Positions 1-7,861 of a stretch of 64,000 nt of DNA are shown here, piece by piece; within the stretch, counting starts at the first letter, position 1, and every line of letters starts with the position of its first letter. The DNA comes from Bradyrhizobium erythrophlei (GTDB lineage Bacteria; Pseudomonadota; Alphaproteobacteria; Rhizobiales; Xanthobacteraceae). A program made the position numbers and the translations under genes. The stretch is taken from assembly GCF_900129425.1 (NCBI RefSeq), contig NZ_LT670817.1, positions 4,526,001-4,590,000 on the forward strand. The letters are read 5' to 3'. The notes beneath the pieces are model-generated. The model worked only from the letters and a program-made list of their open reading frames with translations, was not told the DNA's origin and did not search any database.

Positions 1-36
1 ACGCCCGGTTTCAAACGATAGAATTTCTGCAGTCAT
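1..36 (-). CDS. scpA: Start of ScpA (segregation and condensation protein A), partial
   Basis: Only the first 12 codons are in the window, reading MTAEILSFETGR on the minus strand and running off the left edge. The ATG overlaps the nagZ stop codon as ATGA, so the two genes are translationally coupled. In Rhizobiales nagZ is commonly followed by scpA and scpB, whose products act with SMC in chromosome condensation. The name rests on this synteny and on the N-terminus resembling ScpA of Bradyrhizobium from memory; twelve residues prove nothing alone. Confidence 0.5.
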   Translation of the reverse strand, partial: MTAEILSFETGR

Positions 37-1061
37 ACGCCTGCCGTTCCTGCCCGATCAATCAACGAATCCAGTTCAGCCCGTGCCGCCAGCCGGTCGA
101 AGGCCAGCGGCGGCCTTCGTGCCGCCAGCGCCCGCCTGGCGCGATCCAGCGCCTTGCCCGACAATTCCGGCGTCTCGCGTGCGACTTCGCGCATTTCGTC
201 GAGCTTGCCGTTACAATGCAGAACCATGTCGCAGCCGGCGGTGATGATGGCCTTGGTCCGCTCGGCGATTGATCCGGCCAGCGCGTTCATGGACACATCA
301 TCACTCATCAACAAACCCTGGAACCCAATCACGCCGCGAATCACCTGTTCGATGATTGTCGCAGAAGTTGTCGCGGGATGGGCGGGATCCAGCGCGCTAA
401 ACACAACATGTGCGGTCATCGCCATCGGCAGGTCCGCAAGCGGTTGGAAGGCGGCGAAATCGGTCCGTTCCAGCTCCGCTTGGGACGTATCGACCTGCGG
501 AAGCCTAAAATGGGTATCGGCGGTGGCTCGGCCATGCCCGGGAATGTGCTTGAGCACCGGTAAAATACCACCCTGCTCCAGCCCATCCGTTACGGCGCGC
601 GCGATCGCTGCGACCTTGTGCTGCTCGGTTCCGTAGGCCCGGTTGCCGATCACCGCATCGGCACCGGCGACCGGTACGTCCGCCAGCGGCAGGCAATCAA
701 CTGTGATGCCTGCTTCGGTAAGGTCGGCTGCCATCAGACGCGCACTCAGGCGCGCCGCAGCCAAGCCGAGCGTCGAATCGATGTCGTAAAGCGCGCCAAA
801 CACGGCTCCGGCCGGATAGGCCGGCCAGTGTGGCGGCCCGAAGCGCTGAACCCGGCCGCCCTCCTGGTCGATCAGTACCGGCGCATCCGGTTCACCGATC
901 GTCTCGCGTAGTACGGCAACAAGCTGAGCTACTTGTAGCGGAGATTCAATATTCCGCTTGAAGAGGATGAACCCCCAAGGACGTTCGGCCCGGATGAATT
1001 CGCGCTCAGCGGCGCTGAGCTCGGTTGCGGATACGCCCGTGATGAATGCGCGGCTGCTCAT
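33..1061 (-). CDS. nagZ: Beta-N-acetylhexosaminidase NagZ (GH3)
   Basis: This 342-residue protein removes N-acetylglucosamine from anhydromuropeptides in the cytoplasm during peptidoglycan recycling. It carries the NagZ loop motif KHIPGHGRATADTH at residues 171-184, whose Asp-His pair acts as general acid/base, and the nucleophile in SDDVSM (about Asp254). IDQEGGRVQR at 64-73 is another family hallmark. Length is normal for NagZ and no signal peptide is seen, consistent with a cytosolic enzyme. It lies 46 bases after the SPOR gene and overlaps scpA by four bases, so it is probably in the dgt-argS-SPOR-nagZ-scpA operon. Confidence 0.93.
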   Translation of the reverse strand: MSSRAFITGVSATELSAAEREFIRAERPWGFILFKRNIESPLQVAQLVAVLRETIGEPDAPVLIDQEGGRVQRFGPPHWPAYPAGAVFGALYDIDSTLGLAAARLSARLMAADLTEAGITVDCLPLADVPVAGADAVIGNRAYGTEQHKVAAIARAVTDGLEQGGILPVLKHIPGHGRATADTHFRLPQVDTSQAELERTDFAAFQPLADLPMAMTAHVVFSALDPAHPATTSATIIEQVIRGVIGFQGLLMSDDVSMNALAGSIAERTKAIITAGCDMVLHCNGKLDEMREVARETPELSGKALDRARRALAARRPPLAFDRLAARAELDSLIDRAGTAGV

Positions 1062-1107
1062 GCGGCCGATTAGCCCGCTGCCGCCCCGGGGGTCAAGGAA
1101 ACGGCCG

Positions 1108-2574
1108 TTAATTCCTTTGGACGACGCACTGCCCGCCGGCGGTCTTCAGGCTGCCGCAGAACTGCGACGCCTCATCGGGCGACCCGAACGGACCGACCAT
1201 GGCGCGGTAGTAGACGCCTTTGTCGCCGAGGTCCGCACGCTTGATCAACGGCGCGTGCGATCCCAGCACCGTCGGGAATTTGCCCTGCAGCGCCCGATAG
1301 GAGGCTTGCGCTTCGGCCTCATTGCGTTGCGAGGAAACCTGAACCAGGTATCCGCCGCCACCTGTCGACGCAGTGGGGGTAATTTGCGTCGGGGCTGTCG
1401 CGGCAACCCGGGCTCGCGATTCCGCGGCTGGGGCGGGTTGAGCACCCTGCGGCGCCAGTGACAGCGGCGCATTGGCGCTGGCATTTGCCGACGATGGCGG
1501 GTTTCGGGCAGCGGCAGGCGACGGCGTCGCGGTGGTCCGCACCGCCGGCGCTGGTTTTGCCGGGGAAGGCGGCGCCGAGGTCACGGGCGCCGCAGCATCA
1601 TCAGCCTGGTCGCCCCGGACGGTCAGGGTCTTGATCTTGCGCGGCTCGTCGTTAGGCAACGTCCCGTTCCCGGCACTGGCCAGCGCCGATCCAGCCACGC
1701 TCGCCGCGGACGGCGGATTGTTATTCGGATTCAGTGGTGGAAACACCACGCGCGGACCGGACTTGGCATTGACGTCAACTGGCGCTTCCTCGCGCGGAAC
1801 GATTTTCTCGGTGCCATCGCCCGCAGCCATGCGGTCCGGCACTTTGCCGCTGCCGTCTGATGGCGCCGGCACGATCTTGGTCGGACCGGTATCGGCCTTG
1901 ATGATCGGAGGCTCGCCGCTGCGGGGCGAACCGACATAGGTACGGTACGCAAACGCTGCACCCGTTCCTACCACCGCCAACGCCAGAACGGCAGCAACCG
2001 TGAAAATACCGCCGCGACGCTTCTGGAACGGCTCTTCGGCACCCTCGCCATAGCCGTCCTGGTAAGCATAGGGATCATCCGCATAGGCCGGATCGTGCTG
2101 GGATTGCTGCGTACCGGGATCGAGCTGGCCATAAAGCGCATCGTCATAGCGCGACGGATCAGGCTCTTGGTCGGCCTCATCGAACGGCGGCGCCTGCTGA
2201 TAATCCTGATAATCCGCCTCAGGCGGGGCGGCAACCGGGGTCGCGTAACGCTGCAGCGGATGCACGGCGCTTGGATAATCCTGCGGGTAGTCCTGCTGCG
2301 GGGCTTCCTGCCGGACCGCGCGCTGCATCCATGGCGGCGGGCCTGCGGCGGGGACATCGTCCGGCGCCGGCTGTTGGTACGGATCGCGCGCGCTGGTTCG
2401 CGGCTGAACCTGTTGATTGGCCCGACCCATGCTGCCGAACGGATCGGTCTGACCGATCAACCGCGCGAGCTCCGCCAGCGGATCGCTCTCGCCAGACACG
2501 GACGCAGGTTGCTCGCCGCCGCGATCATAGTGATCGTCGCCGGGAAAAGGTCTGTTCTGATATCGATCAGCCAT
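1108..2574 (-). CDS. SPOR domain-containing membrane protein
   Basis: A 488-residue bitopic protein. Residues 1-185 are a Gln/Pro/Asp/Tyr-rich cytoplasmic part containing the short motif DPLAELARLIGQ (31-42), which recurs in alphaproteobacterial SPOR proteins. One membrane segment spans about 188-210, followed by a Pro/Ala/Ser-rich periplasmic linker and a C-terminal SPOR domain in roughly the last 80 residues (from GGGYLVQVSSQ to the end). SPOR domains bind glycan strands lacking stem peptides at the septum, so a role in cell division or envelope remodelling is likely. It sits between argS and nagZ in a conserved operon; the neighbour NagZ fits a cell-wall theme. Confidence 0.85.
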   Translation of the reverse strand: MADRYQNRPFPGDDHYDRGGEQPASVSGESDPLAELARLIGQTDPFGSMGRANQQVQPRTSARDPYQQPAPDDVPAAGPPPWMQRAVRQEAPQQDYPQDYPSAVHPLQRYATPVAAPPEADYQDYQQAPPFDEADQEPDPSRYDDALYGQLDPGTQQSQHDPAYADDPYAYQDGYGEGAEEPFQKRRGGIFTVAAVLALAVVGTGAAFAYRTYVGSPRSGEPPIIKADTGPTKIVPAPSDGSGKVPDRMAAGDGTEKIVPREEAPVDVNAKSGPRVVFPPLNPNNNPPSAASVAGSALASAGNGTLPNDEPRKIKTLTVRGDQADDAAAPVTSAPPSPAKPAPAVRTTATPSPAAARNPPSSANASANAPLSLAPQGAQPAPAAESRARVAATAPTQITPTASTGGGGYLVQVSSQRNEAEAQASYRALQGKFPTVLGSHAPLIKRADLGDKGVYYRAMVGPFGSPDEASQFCGSLKTAGGQCVVQRN

Positions 2575-2679
2575 TGTGATGATGCGTCCCCTTCGGGAAA
2601 GCCGCCAACCCGCCCCTACAAACGAACCAGCCTTGCCAAAGAACCGTCACAGGTCCCCATCCAAGCGGCGTGCCCCTAA

Positions 2680-4506
2680 CTACCGCATCTCGTCTGGAGC
2701 ATCGACGCCGAGAACGGCCAAGCCCGATGCCAGAACCGAGACGACGCCCTGGACCAAAGCCAGCCGCGCCTTTGTGATCTCTGCATCATTATTGATAATG
2801 AAGCGTAAATAGGGCAAATCGCGCCCCCTGGTCCACAGCGCATGAAATTCGCTGGCAAGATCGTACAGATAAAAAGCGATTCGGTGCGGCTCGTGTGCGA
2901 CCGCCGCCGCCTCGATCATCCGGGGATAGAGGGCCAGCAGCTTGAGCAGGCTGAGTTCCGCGGGGTCGGTGAGCCGCTCGACGGCTGCCCGGCCAAGGAA
3001 CGCCGCCCGCGCGGTGGTCTCATCCGGCAGGTCAGGGACGACTTCGCGGGCGTTGCGGAACACCGAATGGCCGCGGGCGTGGCCATACTGCACGTAGAAC
3101 ACCGGGTTCTCGCGCGACTGCTCGATCACCTTGGCGAGGTCGAAATCCAGCACCGCGTCGTTCTTGCGATAGAGCATCATGAAGCGGACGGCATCCTTGC
3201 CGACCTCGTCGACCACCTCGCGCAAGGTGACGAAATCGCCGGAGCGTTTCGACATCTTCACCGGCTCGCCGTTGCGCAGCAGCCTGACCAGTTGCACGAT
3301 CTTCACATCCAGCGTGGCCTTGCCGGCAGAGACGGCCTTGACCGCTGCCTGCATGCGTTTGACATACCCGCCATGATCGGCGCCAAAGACATCGATCAGA
3401 TTGCGAAAGCCGCGATCGAACTTGTTCTTGTGATTGGCGATATCGGAGGCGAAATAGGTGTAACTGCCGTCGGATTTCTTCAACGGCCGATCGACATCGT
3501 CGCCATAATCGGTGGCACGAAACAGCGTCTGTTCGCGATCCTCGTAATCTTCGACCGGCGCGCCCTTGGGCGGCGGCAGGCGGCCTTCATAGACGTCGCC
3601 CTTGGCGCGCAGAAACTCGATGGTGGCGGCGACCTGATCGGTCCCGCCAGCAATCAGCGAGCGCTCCGAAAAGAACACGTCGTGTCTGATGTTGAGCGCG
3701 GCGAGATCGCCCTTGATCATGTCCATCATCATGCCGATGGCCCTCTCGCGCACGATCGGGAGCCATTGTTCCTCGGGCATCTGGTTCAGACCACGGCCAT
3801 ACTCATCGGCCAGTGCCTGCCCCACCGGCTTCAGATAGTCGCCGGGATAAAGCCCTTCCGGTATCTCGCCGATATTTTCGCCGAGCGCCTCGCGATATCT
3901 GAGATAGGCCGAGCGCGCGAGCACATCGACCTGGGCGCCGGCGTCGTTGATGTAATATTCGCGCGTTACCTCATAGCCCGCGAAGGTCAACAGGCTGACC
4001 AGCGCATCGCCGAACACCGCGCCGCGACAATGTCCGACATGCATCGGCCCGGTCGGGTTGGCGGAAACGTATTCGACATTGACCTTCTCGGCCGCGCCCA
4101 TCTCGCTGCGCCCGTAGGAATCGCCCTCACGCAACACGGTGCGCAACGCGTCCGACCAGGCCGATGGCTTCAGGGTGAGATTGATGAAACCCGGACCGGC
4201 GACAGCGACGGAAGCAATCAAATCGTCCGCGCGCAGTTTGGCTGCGATCTGTTCGGCGAGATCGCGCGGCTTGGCTTTGGCGTCTTTCGCCAGCACCATC
4301 GCGGCATTGGTCGCCATATCGCCATGCGAAGCATCGCGCGGCGGCTCGACCACCACCCGCGACAAATCGACGCCTTCAGGCCATCCGCCTTCCGCTGCGA
4401 CCGCCGCGCACACCGCGTGCACGCGCGCGAGCACGTCGGCGAAAAGATGCTGCGATTGCCTGGATTCGACCATGGACATGACTGGGACCGGGAATTGTGC
4501 CGACAT
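2680..4506 (-). CDS. argS: Arginyl-tRNA synthetase
   Basis: A class Ia aminoacyl-tRNA synthetase of up to 608 residues. The HIGH-type ATP site is HVGH at 156-159 and the KMSKS loop is KMSKRSG at 417-423. The N-terminal additional domain of ArgS covers about 20-115 and the anticodon-binding DALR domain the C-terminal part, ending at APDEMR. The first 19 residues are weakly conserved and there are in-frame ATGs at residues 10 and 12; no clear ribosome site favours residue 1, so the start may be up to 33 bases downstream. The gene begins 17 bases after dgt and is probably co-transcribed with it. Confidence 0.95.
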   Translation of the reverse strand: MSAQFPVPVMSMVESRQSQHLFADVLARVHAVCAAVAAEGGWPEGVDLSRVVVEPPRDASHGDMATNAAMVLAKDAKAKPRDLAEQIAAKLRADDLIASVAVAGPGFINLTLKPSAWSDALRTVLREGDSYGRSEMGAAEKVNVEYVSANPTGPMHVGHCRGAVFGDALVSLLTFAGYEVTREYYINDAGAQVDVLARSAYLRYREALGENIGEIPEGLYPGDYLKPVGQALADEYGRGLNQMPEEQWLPIVRERAIGMMMDMIKGDLAALNIRHDVFFSERSLIAGGTDQVAATIEFLRAKGDVYEGRLPPPKGAPVEDYEDREQTLFRATDYGDDVDRPLKKSDGSYTYFASDIANHKNKFDRGFRNLIDVFGADHGGYVKRMQAAVKAVSAGKATLDVKIVQLVRLLRNGEPVKMSKRSGDFVTLREVVDEVGKDAVRFMMLYRKNDAVLDFDLAKVIEQSRENPVFYVQYGHARGHSVFRNAREVVPDLPDETTARAAFLGRAAVERLTDPAELSLLKLLALYPRMIEAAAVAHEPHRIAFYLYDLASEFHALWTRGRDLPYLRFIINNDAEITKARLALVQGVVSVLASGLAVLGVDAPDEMR

Positions 4507-4523
4507 AGCGGCGAGGCCGCCGC

Positions 4524-5720
4524 CTAACGCAAATCCGGGGTCGAGTCAAAAAGCCTCTGATGTTCGGTAAGGGCGAAGCGGTCGGTCATCCCGGCGATAA
4601 AGTTGCCGATCCGCCGCGCATGTTCGGTTTCGCTCTCCTCGCCGTGGGGCAGCCGCCATTCAGCCGGCAGAATGGCCGGCTCCTGCTGATAGCGCGCGAA
4701 CAGGTCGAACAGGATCCGTTCGGCCTCCCCCATCACCCCCATCACCCGCGGGTGTCGGTACATCCTTAGCTTCAGGAAAGCCTTGATGCCGGTCTCCTGC
4801 TGCGCGACGTCCGCAGGAAATGCGATCAGCTGCTCACCATGGTTGCGGACATCCTCGACCGATGTCGGCCACGCGGCTTCCAGACGCCTGCGCGTCTCCG
4901 CGACCACCGCGCCGATCAGATACGAAATCAGCTCGCGCACCAGCTCCGCGCCGCGCCTGTCATTATCGAGATCGGGATAGCGCTTGGCGATCTCGGCGAT
5001 CATTTCAGCCGTCAACGGCATGATCTTGAGATCGTCGACCGCAAACAGGCCGGCGCGCAGACCATCGTCGATGTCATGGGCGTCATAGGCAATATCGTCG
5101 GCGATCGCTGCGGCCTGGGCCTCGAGCGAGGCAAAGCTCCATAGTTCCAGGTCGTATGTCCTGTTAAAGTCGGACACGGCTGCGGGAATACCGTGGCCGC
5201 GATATCGTCCGACCGCCTCCCCGCCGCGTTCGGTCAGGGGACCGTTGTGCTTGACGATGCCCTCCAGCGCTTCCCAGGTCAGGTTGAGACCGTCGAATTC
5301 GGGATGGCGGTGCTCCAGCGACGTTACGACGCGCAGGGTCTGCGCGTTGTGATCGAACCCGCCATGGCCCTGCAGGCAGGAATCCAGCGCCCGCTCGCCG
5401 GCGTGGCCGAACGGCGGGTGGCCGAGGTCGTGCGCCAGCGCCAGTGTTTCCGTAAGATCCTCATCGAGGCCGAGCTGCCGGGCCAGCGCGCGGGCGATCT
5501 GCGCCACTTCGAGCGAGTGGGTCAGCCGGGTCCGGTAGTGATCGCCTTCGTGGAACACGAATACCTGGGTTTTGTACTTGAGGCGGCGAAAGGCGGTGGA
5601 ATGGATCACCCGGTCGCAATCGCGACGGAACGGGCTGCGGGTCTTGCTCGGCGGTTCCGCGAACAGCCGGCCCCGGCTGCGGTCTGGATCGCAGGCGTAA
5701 ACCGAGCGAGGGGCTGCCAT
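4524..5720 (-). CDS. dgt: Deoxyguanosinetriphosphate triphosphohydrolase-like protein (HD domain)
   Basis: A 398-residue HD-superfamily enzyme of the dGTPase type 2 group, which releases triphosphate from deoxynucleotides. The N-terminal motif FRRDCDRVIHSTAFRRLKYK (31-50) is typical. Metal ligands are expected at His68 (THSLEV), His97-Asp98 (AHDLGHPPFGH) and an Asp further on (DDIAYDAHD). Length matches the family. It is the first gene of the leftward operon towards argS and is divergent from the erpA-like gene, with a 121-base shared upstream region. Natural substrate preference cannot be told from sequence. Confidence 0.9.
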   Translation of the reverse strand: MAAPRSVYACDPDRSRGRLFAEPPSKTRSPFRRDCDRVIHSTAFRRLKYKTQVFVFHEGDHYRTRLTHSLEVAQIARALARQLGLDEDLTETLALAHDLGHPPFGHAGERALDSCLQGHGGFDHNAQTLRVVTSLEHRHPEFDGLNLTWEALEGIVKHNGPLTERGGEAVGRYRGHGIPAAVSDFNRTYDLELWSFASLEAQAAAIADDIAYDAHDIDDGLRAGLFAVDDLKIMPLTAEMIAEIAKRYPDLDNDRRGAELVRELISYLIGAVVAETRRRLEAAWPTSVEDVRNHGEQLIAFPADVAQQETGIKAFLKLRMYRHPRVMGVMGEAERILFDLFARYQQEPAILPAEWRLPHGEESETEHARRIGNFIAGMTDRFALTEHQRLFDSTPDLR

Positions 5721-5841
5721 TCCGACCGACAGGGCGTATTGCTCCCTTAAAGGTTTGATTCCGAAGCCCGACGCACTTAACTATGTCCGGCGGGCATTTC
5801 AAATGACCTGAAAAAACCGCGACGGATTATGGAGCTACAAC
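5721..5841. promoter_or_regulatory. Divergent intergenic region between dgt and erpA
   Basis: The 121 bases between the two divergent starts must hold both promoters. I see no convincing palindrome or named operator. A GGAG-type ribosome site precedes the rightward gene (TATGGAGCTACAACATG). Confidence 0.35.
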
Positions 5842-6174
5842 ATGACAGCAACCAGTGTCGTCATCAGCGAGCGGGCGGCGCGCCGTATCGGGGAAATCCT
5901 CAAGTCCGAGGGTGACGGCGCCATGTTGCGCATCAGCGTCGAGGGTGGCGGCTGCTCCGGCTTTCAGTACAAGTTCGATATCGAACGCGCACGGGCGGAC
6001 GACGACCTGATGATCGCCCGCGACAGCGCGGTGGTGCTGGTCGATCCCGCATCGGTCCCATTTCTGTCGGGGTCCGAGGTGGATTTCGTCGACGATCTGA
6101 TCGGCGCCTCGTTCCGAGTGGTCAATCCCAATGCCACTGCCTCCTGCGGCTGCGGCACCAGCTTTTCGATCTGA
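5842..6174 (+). CDS. erpA: A-type iron-sulfur carrier, ErpA/IscA family
   Basis: A 110-residue HesB/IscA/ErpA-like protein that receives Fe-S clusters and passes them to apo-enzymes. The three ligand cysteines are present: Cys38 in GGGCSGFQY and Cys102 and Cys104 in the C-terminal SCGCGTSF motif. A GGAG ribosome site precedes the ATG. The gene is followed 15 bases later by xthA on the same strand, so the two are probably co-transcribed. ErpA versus IscA cannot be settled by motif alone; no isc or suf genes lie nearby. Confidence 0.88.
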   Translation: MTATSVVISERAARRIGEILKSEGDGAMLRISVEGGGCSGFQYKFDIERARADDDLMIARDSAVVLVDPASVPFLSGSEVDFVDDLIGASFRVVNPNATASCGCGTSFSI

Positions 6175-6189
6175 GAAATCTGACCCTCC

Positions 6190-6981
6190 ATGCGTATTGC
6201 CACCTGGAACGTCAATTCGATCCGGCAGCGGCTCGACCATCTCCTGACGTGGCTGAAGGATTGCGCGCCGGATATCGTCTGCCTGCAGGAAATCAAGTGC
6301 GTCGACGAGGCGTTCCCGCGCGAGGCGATCGAGGCGCTCGGCTACAACGTGATCACCCACGGCCAGAAGACGTTCAACGGTGTCGCGCTGCTGTCGAAGC
6401 TGCCGTTCGACGAAACCAAGTCCGGGCTGGCCGGAGACGACGAAGACGCGCATGCCCGGTTTTTGGAAGGCGTCGTGCCGCTCAAGCGCGGCGTGCTTAG
6501 GGTCGCCTGCCTCTATCTGCCCAATGGCAATCCGCCTGAGACCGAGAAATATCCCTACAAACTCAAGTGGATGTCGCGACTTCTCGAGTATTCGAAGCAA
6601 CGACTTAAGACAGAAGAGCCACTGGTGCTCGCAGGAGACTTTAACGTCATTCCGGCGGCGCGAGACGTTCACAATCCGGCGGCCTGGGTCAACGACGCCC
6701 TGTTTCGTCCCGCCACCCGCGAAAGCTTTCAATCGCTGCTCGGGCTAGGGCTCACGGACGCGCTGCGCGCAGTGACCGACGCCCCCGGCCAGTACACATT
6801 CTGGGATTATCAGGCCGGCGCCTGGCAGAAAAACCAGGGATTGCGCATCGATCATCTCCTGCTGTCGCCGCAGGCCAGCGACCGGCTGATCGATGTCGGG
6901 ATCGATAGTTACGTGCGCGGCTGGGAAAAGCCGTCGGACCACGTTCCGGTATGGGCGGATCTGGACATCGAGACGGCTTAG
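6190..6981 (+). CDS. xthA: Exodeoxyribonuclease III
   Basis: A 263-residue member of the exonuclease/endonuclease/phosphatase superfamily that cuts at abasic sites and degrades duplex DNA 3' to 5'. Visible active-site elements are Asn7 (ATWNVNSIR), metal-binding Glu34 (LQEIKC), the AGDFNV motif near residue 150, GLRIDHLL, and the terminal SDHVPVW with the catalytic Asp-His pair. Length is standard. It follows the Fe-S carrier gene by 15 bases and ends before a hairpin separating it from the convergent exoR-like gene. Confidence 0.95.
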   Translation: MRIATWNVNSIRQRLDHLLTWLKDCAPDIVCLQEIKCVDEAFPREAIEALGYNVITHGQKTFNGVALLSKLPFDETKSGLAGDDEDAHARFLEGVVPLKRGVLRVACLYLPNGNPPETEKYPYKLKWMSRLLEYSKQRLKTEEPLVLAGDFNVIPAARDVHNPAAWVNDALFRPATRESFQSLLGLGLTDALRAVTDAPGQYTFWDYQAGAWQKNQGLRIDHLLLSPQASDRLIDVGIDSYVRGWEKPSDHVPVWADLDIETA

Positions 6982-7000
6982 CGATTGCACTTGAAGAGGT

Positions 7001-7025
7001 GGTGGGCACGCTTCGTTTGCCCACC
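7001..7025. terminator. Hairpin between convergent xthA and exoR-like gene
   Basis: A perfect 8-bp stem (GGTGGGCA with TGCCCACC) and 9-base loop lies between the two convergent stop codons and could stop transcription from either side. The following T-rich stretch is short, so it may rely partly on other factors. Confidence 0.5.
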
Positions 7026-7042
7026 TTACTTACGGACGTATT

Positions 7043-7861
7043 TCAGTCCCGGCGGCCCTGCACCCAGTGCTCGAGCATCTGCAGCGCCATCGCACGATCA
7101 TCGTCGGATGCCTTGGCGATCGCAGCGTTGTAGCTTTCCTTGATCCATGTCTCATCCGGCGCGGCGCTGTCCCGCGCCAGCGTCAACCACATCAGCCCGC
7201 GGGCGGCCTGACGCGGCAGCTGGTCGCCATTGAACAGCATCTGACCGAGCAAGGCCTGCGCCTGATGCTGGCCCTTCTGGGCAGCAAGCCCGAGCCAGCG
7301 CGCGCCATAGCGGAAATCATCGCGAGAGGTGCCGACGCCATGGAGGTAGAGCCGGGCCAGATCGTATTGCGCATCGGCATTGCCGAAATACGAAGCAGCA
7401 TAGGAGAACATCTCCCTTGCCCGCTCCGGATCGGACTTGATCTTCGAGTTGGGAATGCCGTTCAGGTAGTACCTCCCAAGCGCCACGAAGGCGTTGGCGA
7501 CGATCGCGGCCTGCGGCGCCGATGGGCTGTCTTCCGCGTGCGCATTGGCGATGCGGCTGAAATACTCGAAGGCGCGCAGATCGTCCTGAGTGACCCCATC
7601 GCCATCCGCGTACATCCGCCCCAGTTTCCACTGCGCGATGGGATGACCGCCTTCCGCAGCGTATTGCAGCGAAGTCAGCGAGGTATCCTGTGCGGGCGGC
7701 GGGATAGCCTTCTTCAACGCTGCGGCGGCGCCTGGCTGGGCTGAAACCACTGGAATCGCCGCATCCTGGTTGGCTGGCGCCCCATCGAAGGCGAATCCCG
7801 GACCAGCCGCCGAAGCGGCCCCTAAAATCAACGCAAAAACAATACGCTCAGATATCCGCAT
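7043..7861 (-). CDS. exoR: ExoR-like periplasmic Sel1-repeat regulator
   Basis: A 272-residue exported protein with a signal peptide ending near residue 25 (GPGFAFDG) and Sel1-like repeats, e.g. AQWKLGRMYADGDGV and AQYDLARLYLHGVGT. Length, signal peptide and repeat layout match ExoR of Sinorhizobium, the periplasmic inhibitor of the ExoS/ChvI two-component system controlling succinoglycan, motility and envelope stress. No exoS or chvI gene is in the window, so the role is inferred. The start overlaps the end of ilvD by 14 bases, implying translation from the ilvD transcript. A general Sel1 protein of other function is the alternative. Confidence 0.72.
   Translation of the reverse strand: MRISERIVFALILGAASAAGPGFAFDGAPANQDAAIPVVSAQPGAAAALKKAIPPPAQDTSLTSLQYAAEGGHPIAQWKLGRMYADGDGVTQDDLRAFEYFSRIANAHAEDSPSAPQAAIVANAFVALGRYYLNGIPNSKIKSDPERAREMFSYAASYFGNADAQYDLARLYLHGVGTSRDDFRYGARWLGLAAQKGQHQAQALLGQMLFNGDQLPRQAARGLMWLTLARDSAAPDETWIKESYNAAIAKASDDDRAMALQMLEHWVQGRRD

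Noticed and set aside
2842..4527. A 561-codon plus-strand frame over argS
   Set aside because: Antisense shadow of argS; no ribosome site or recognisable protein family.
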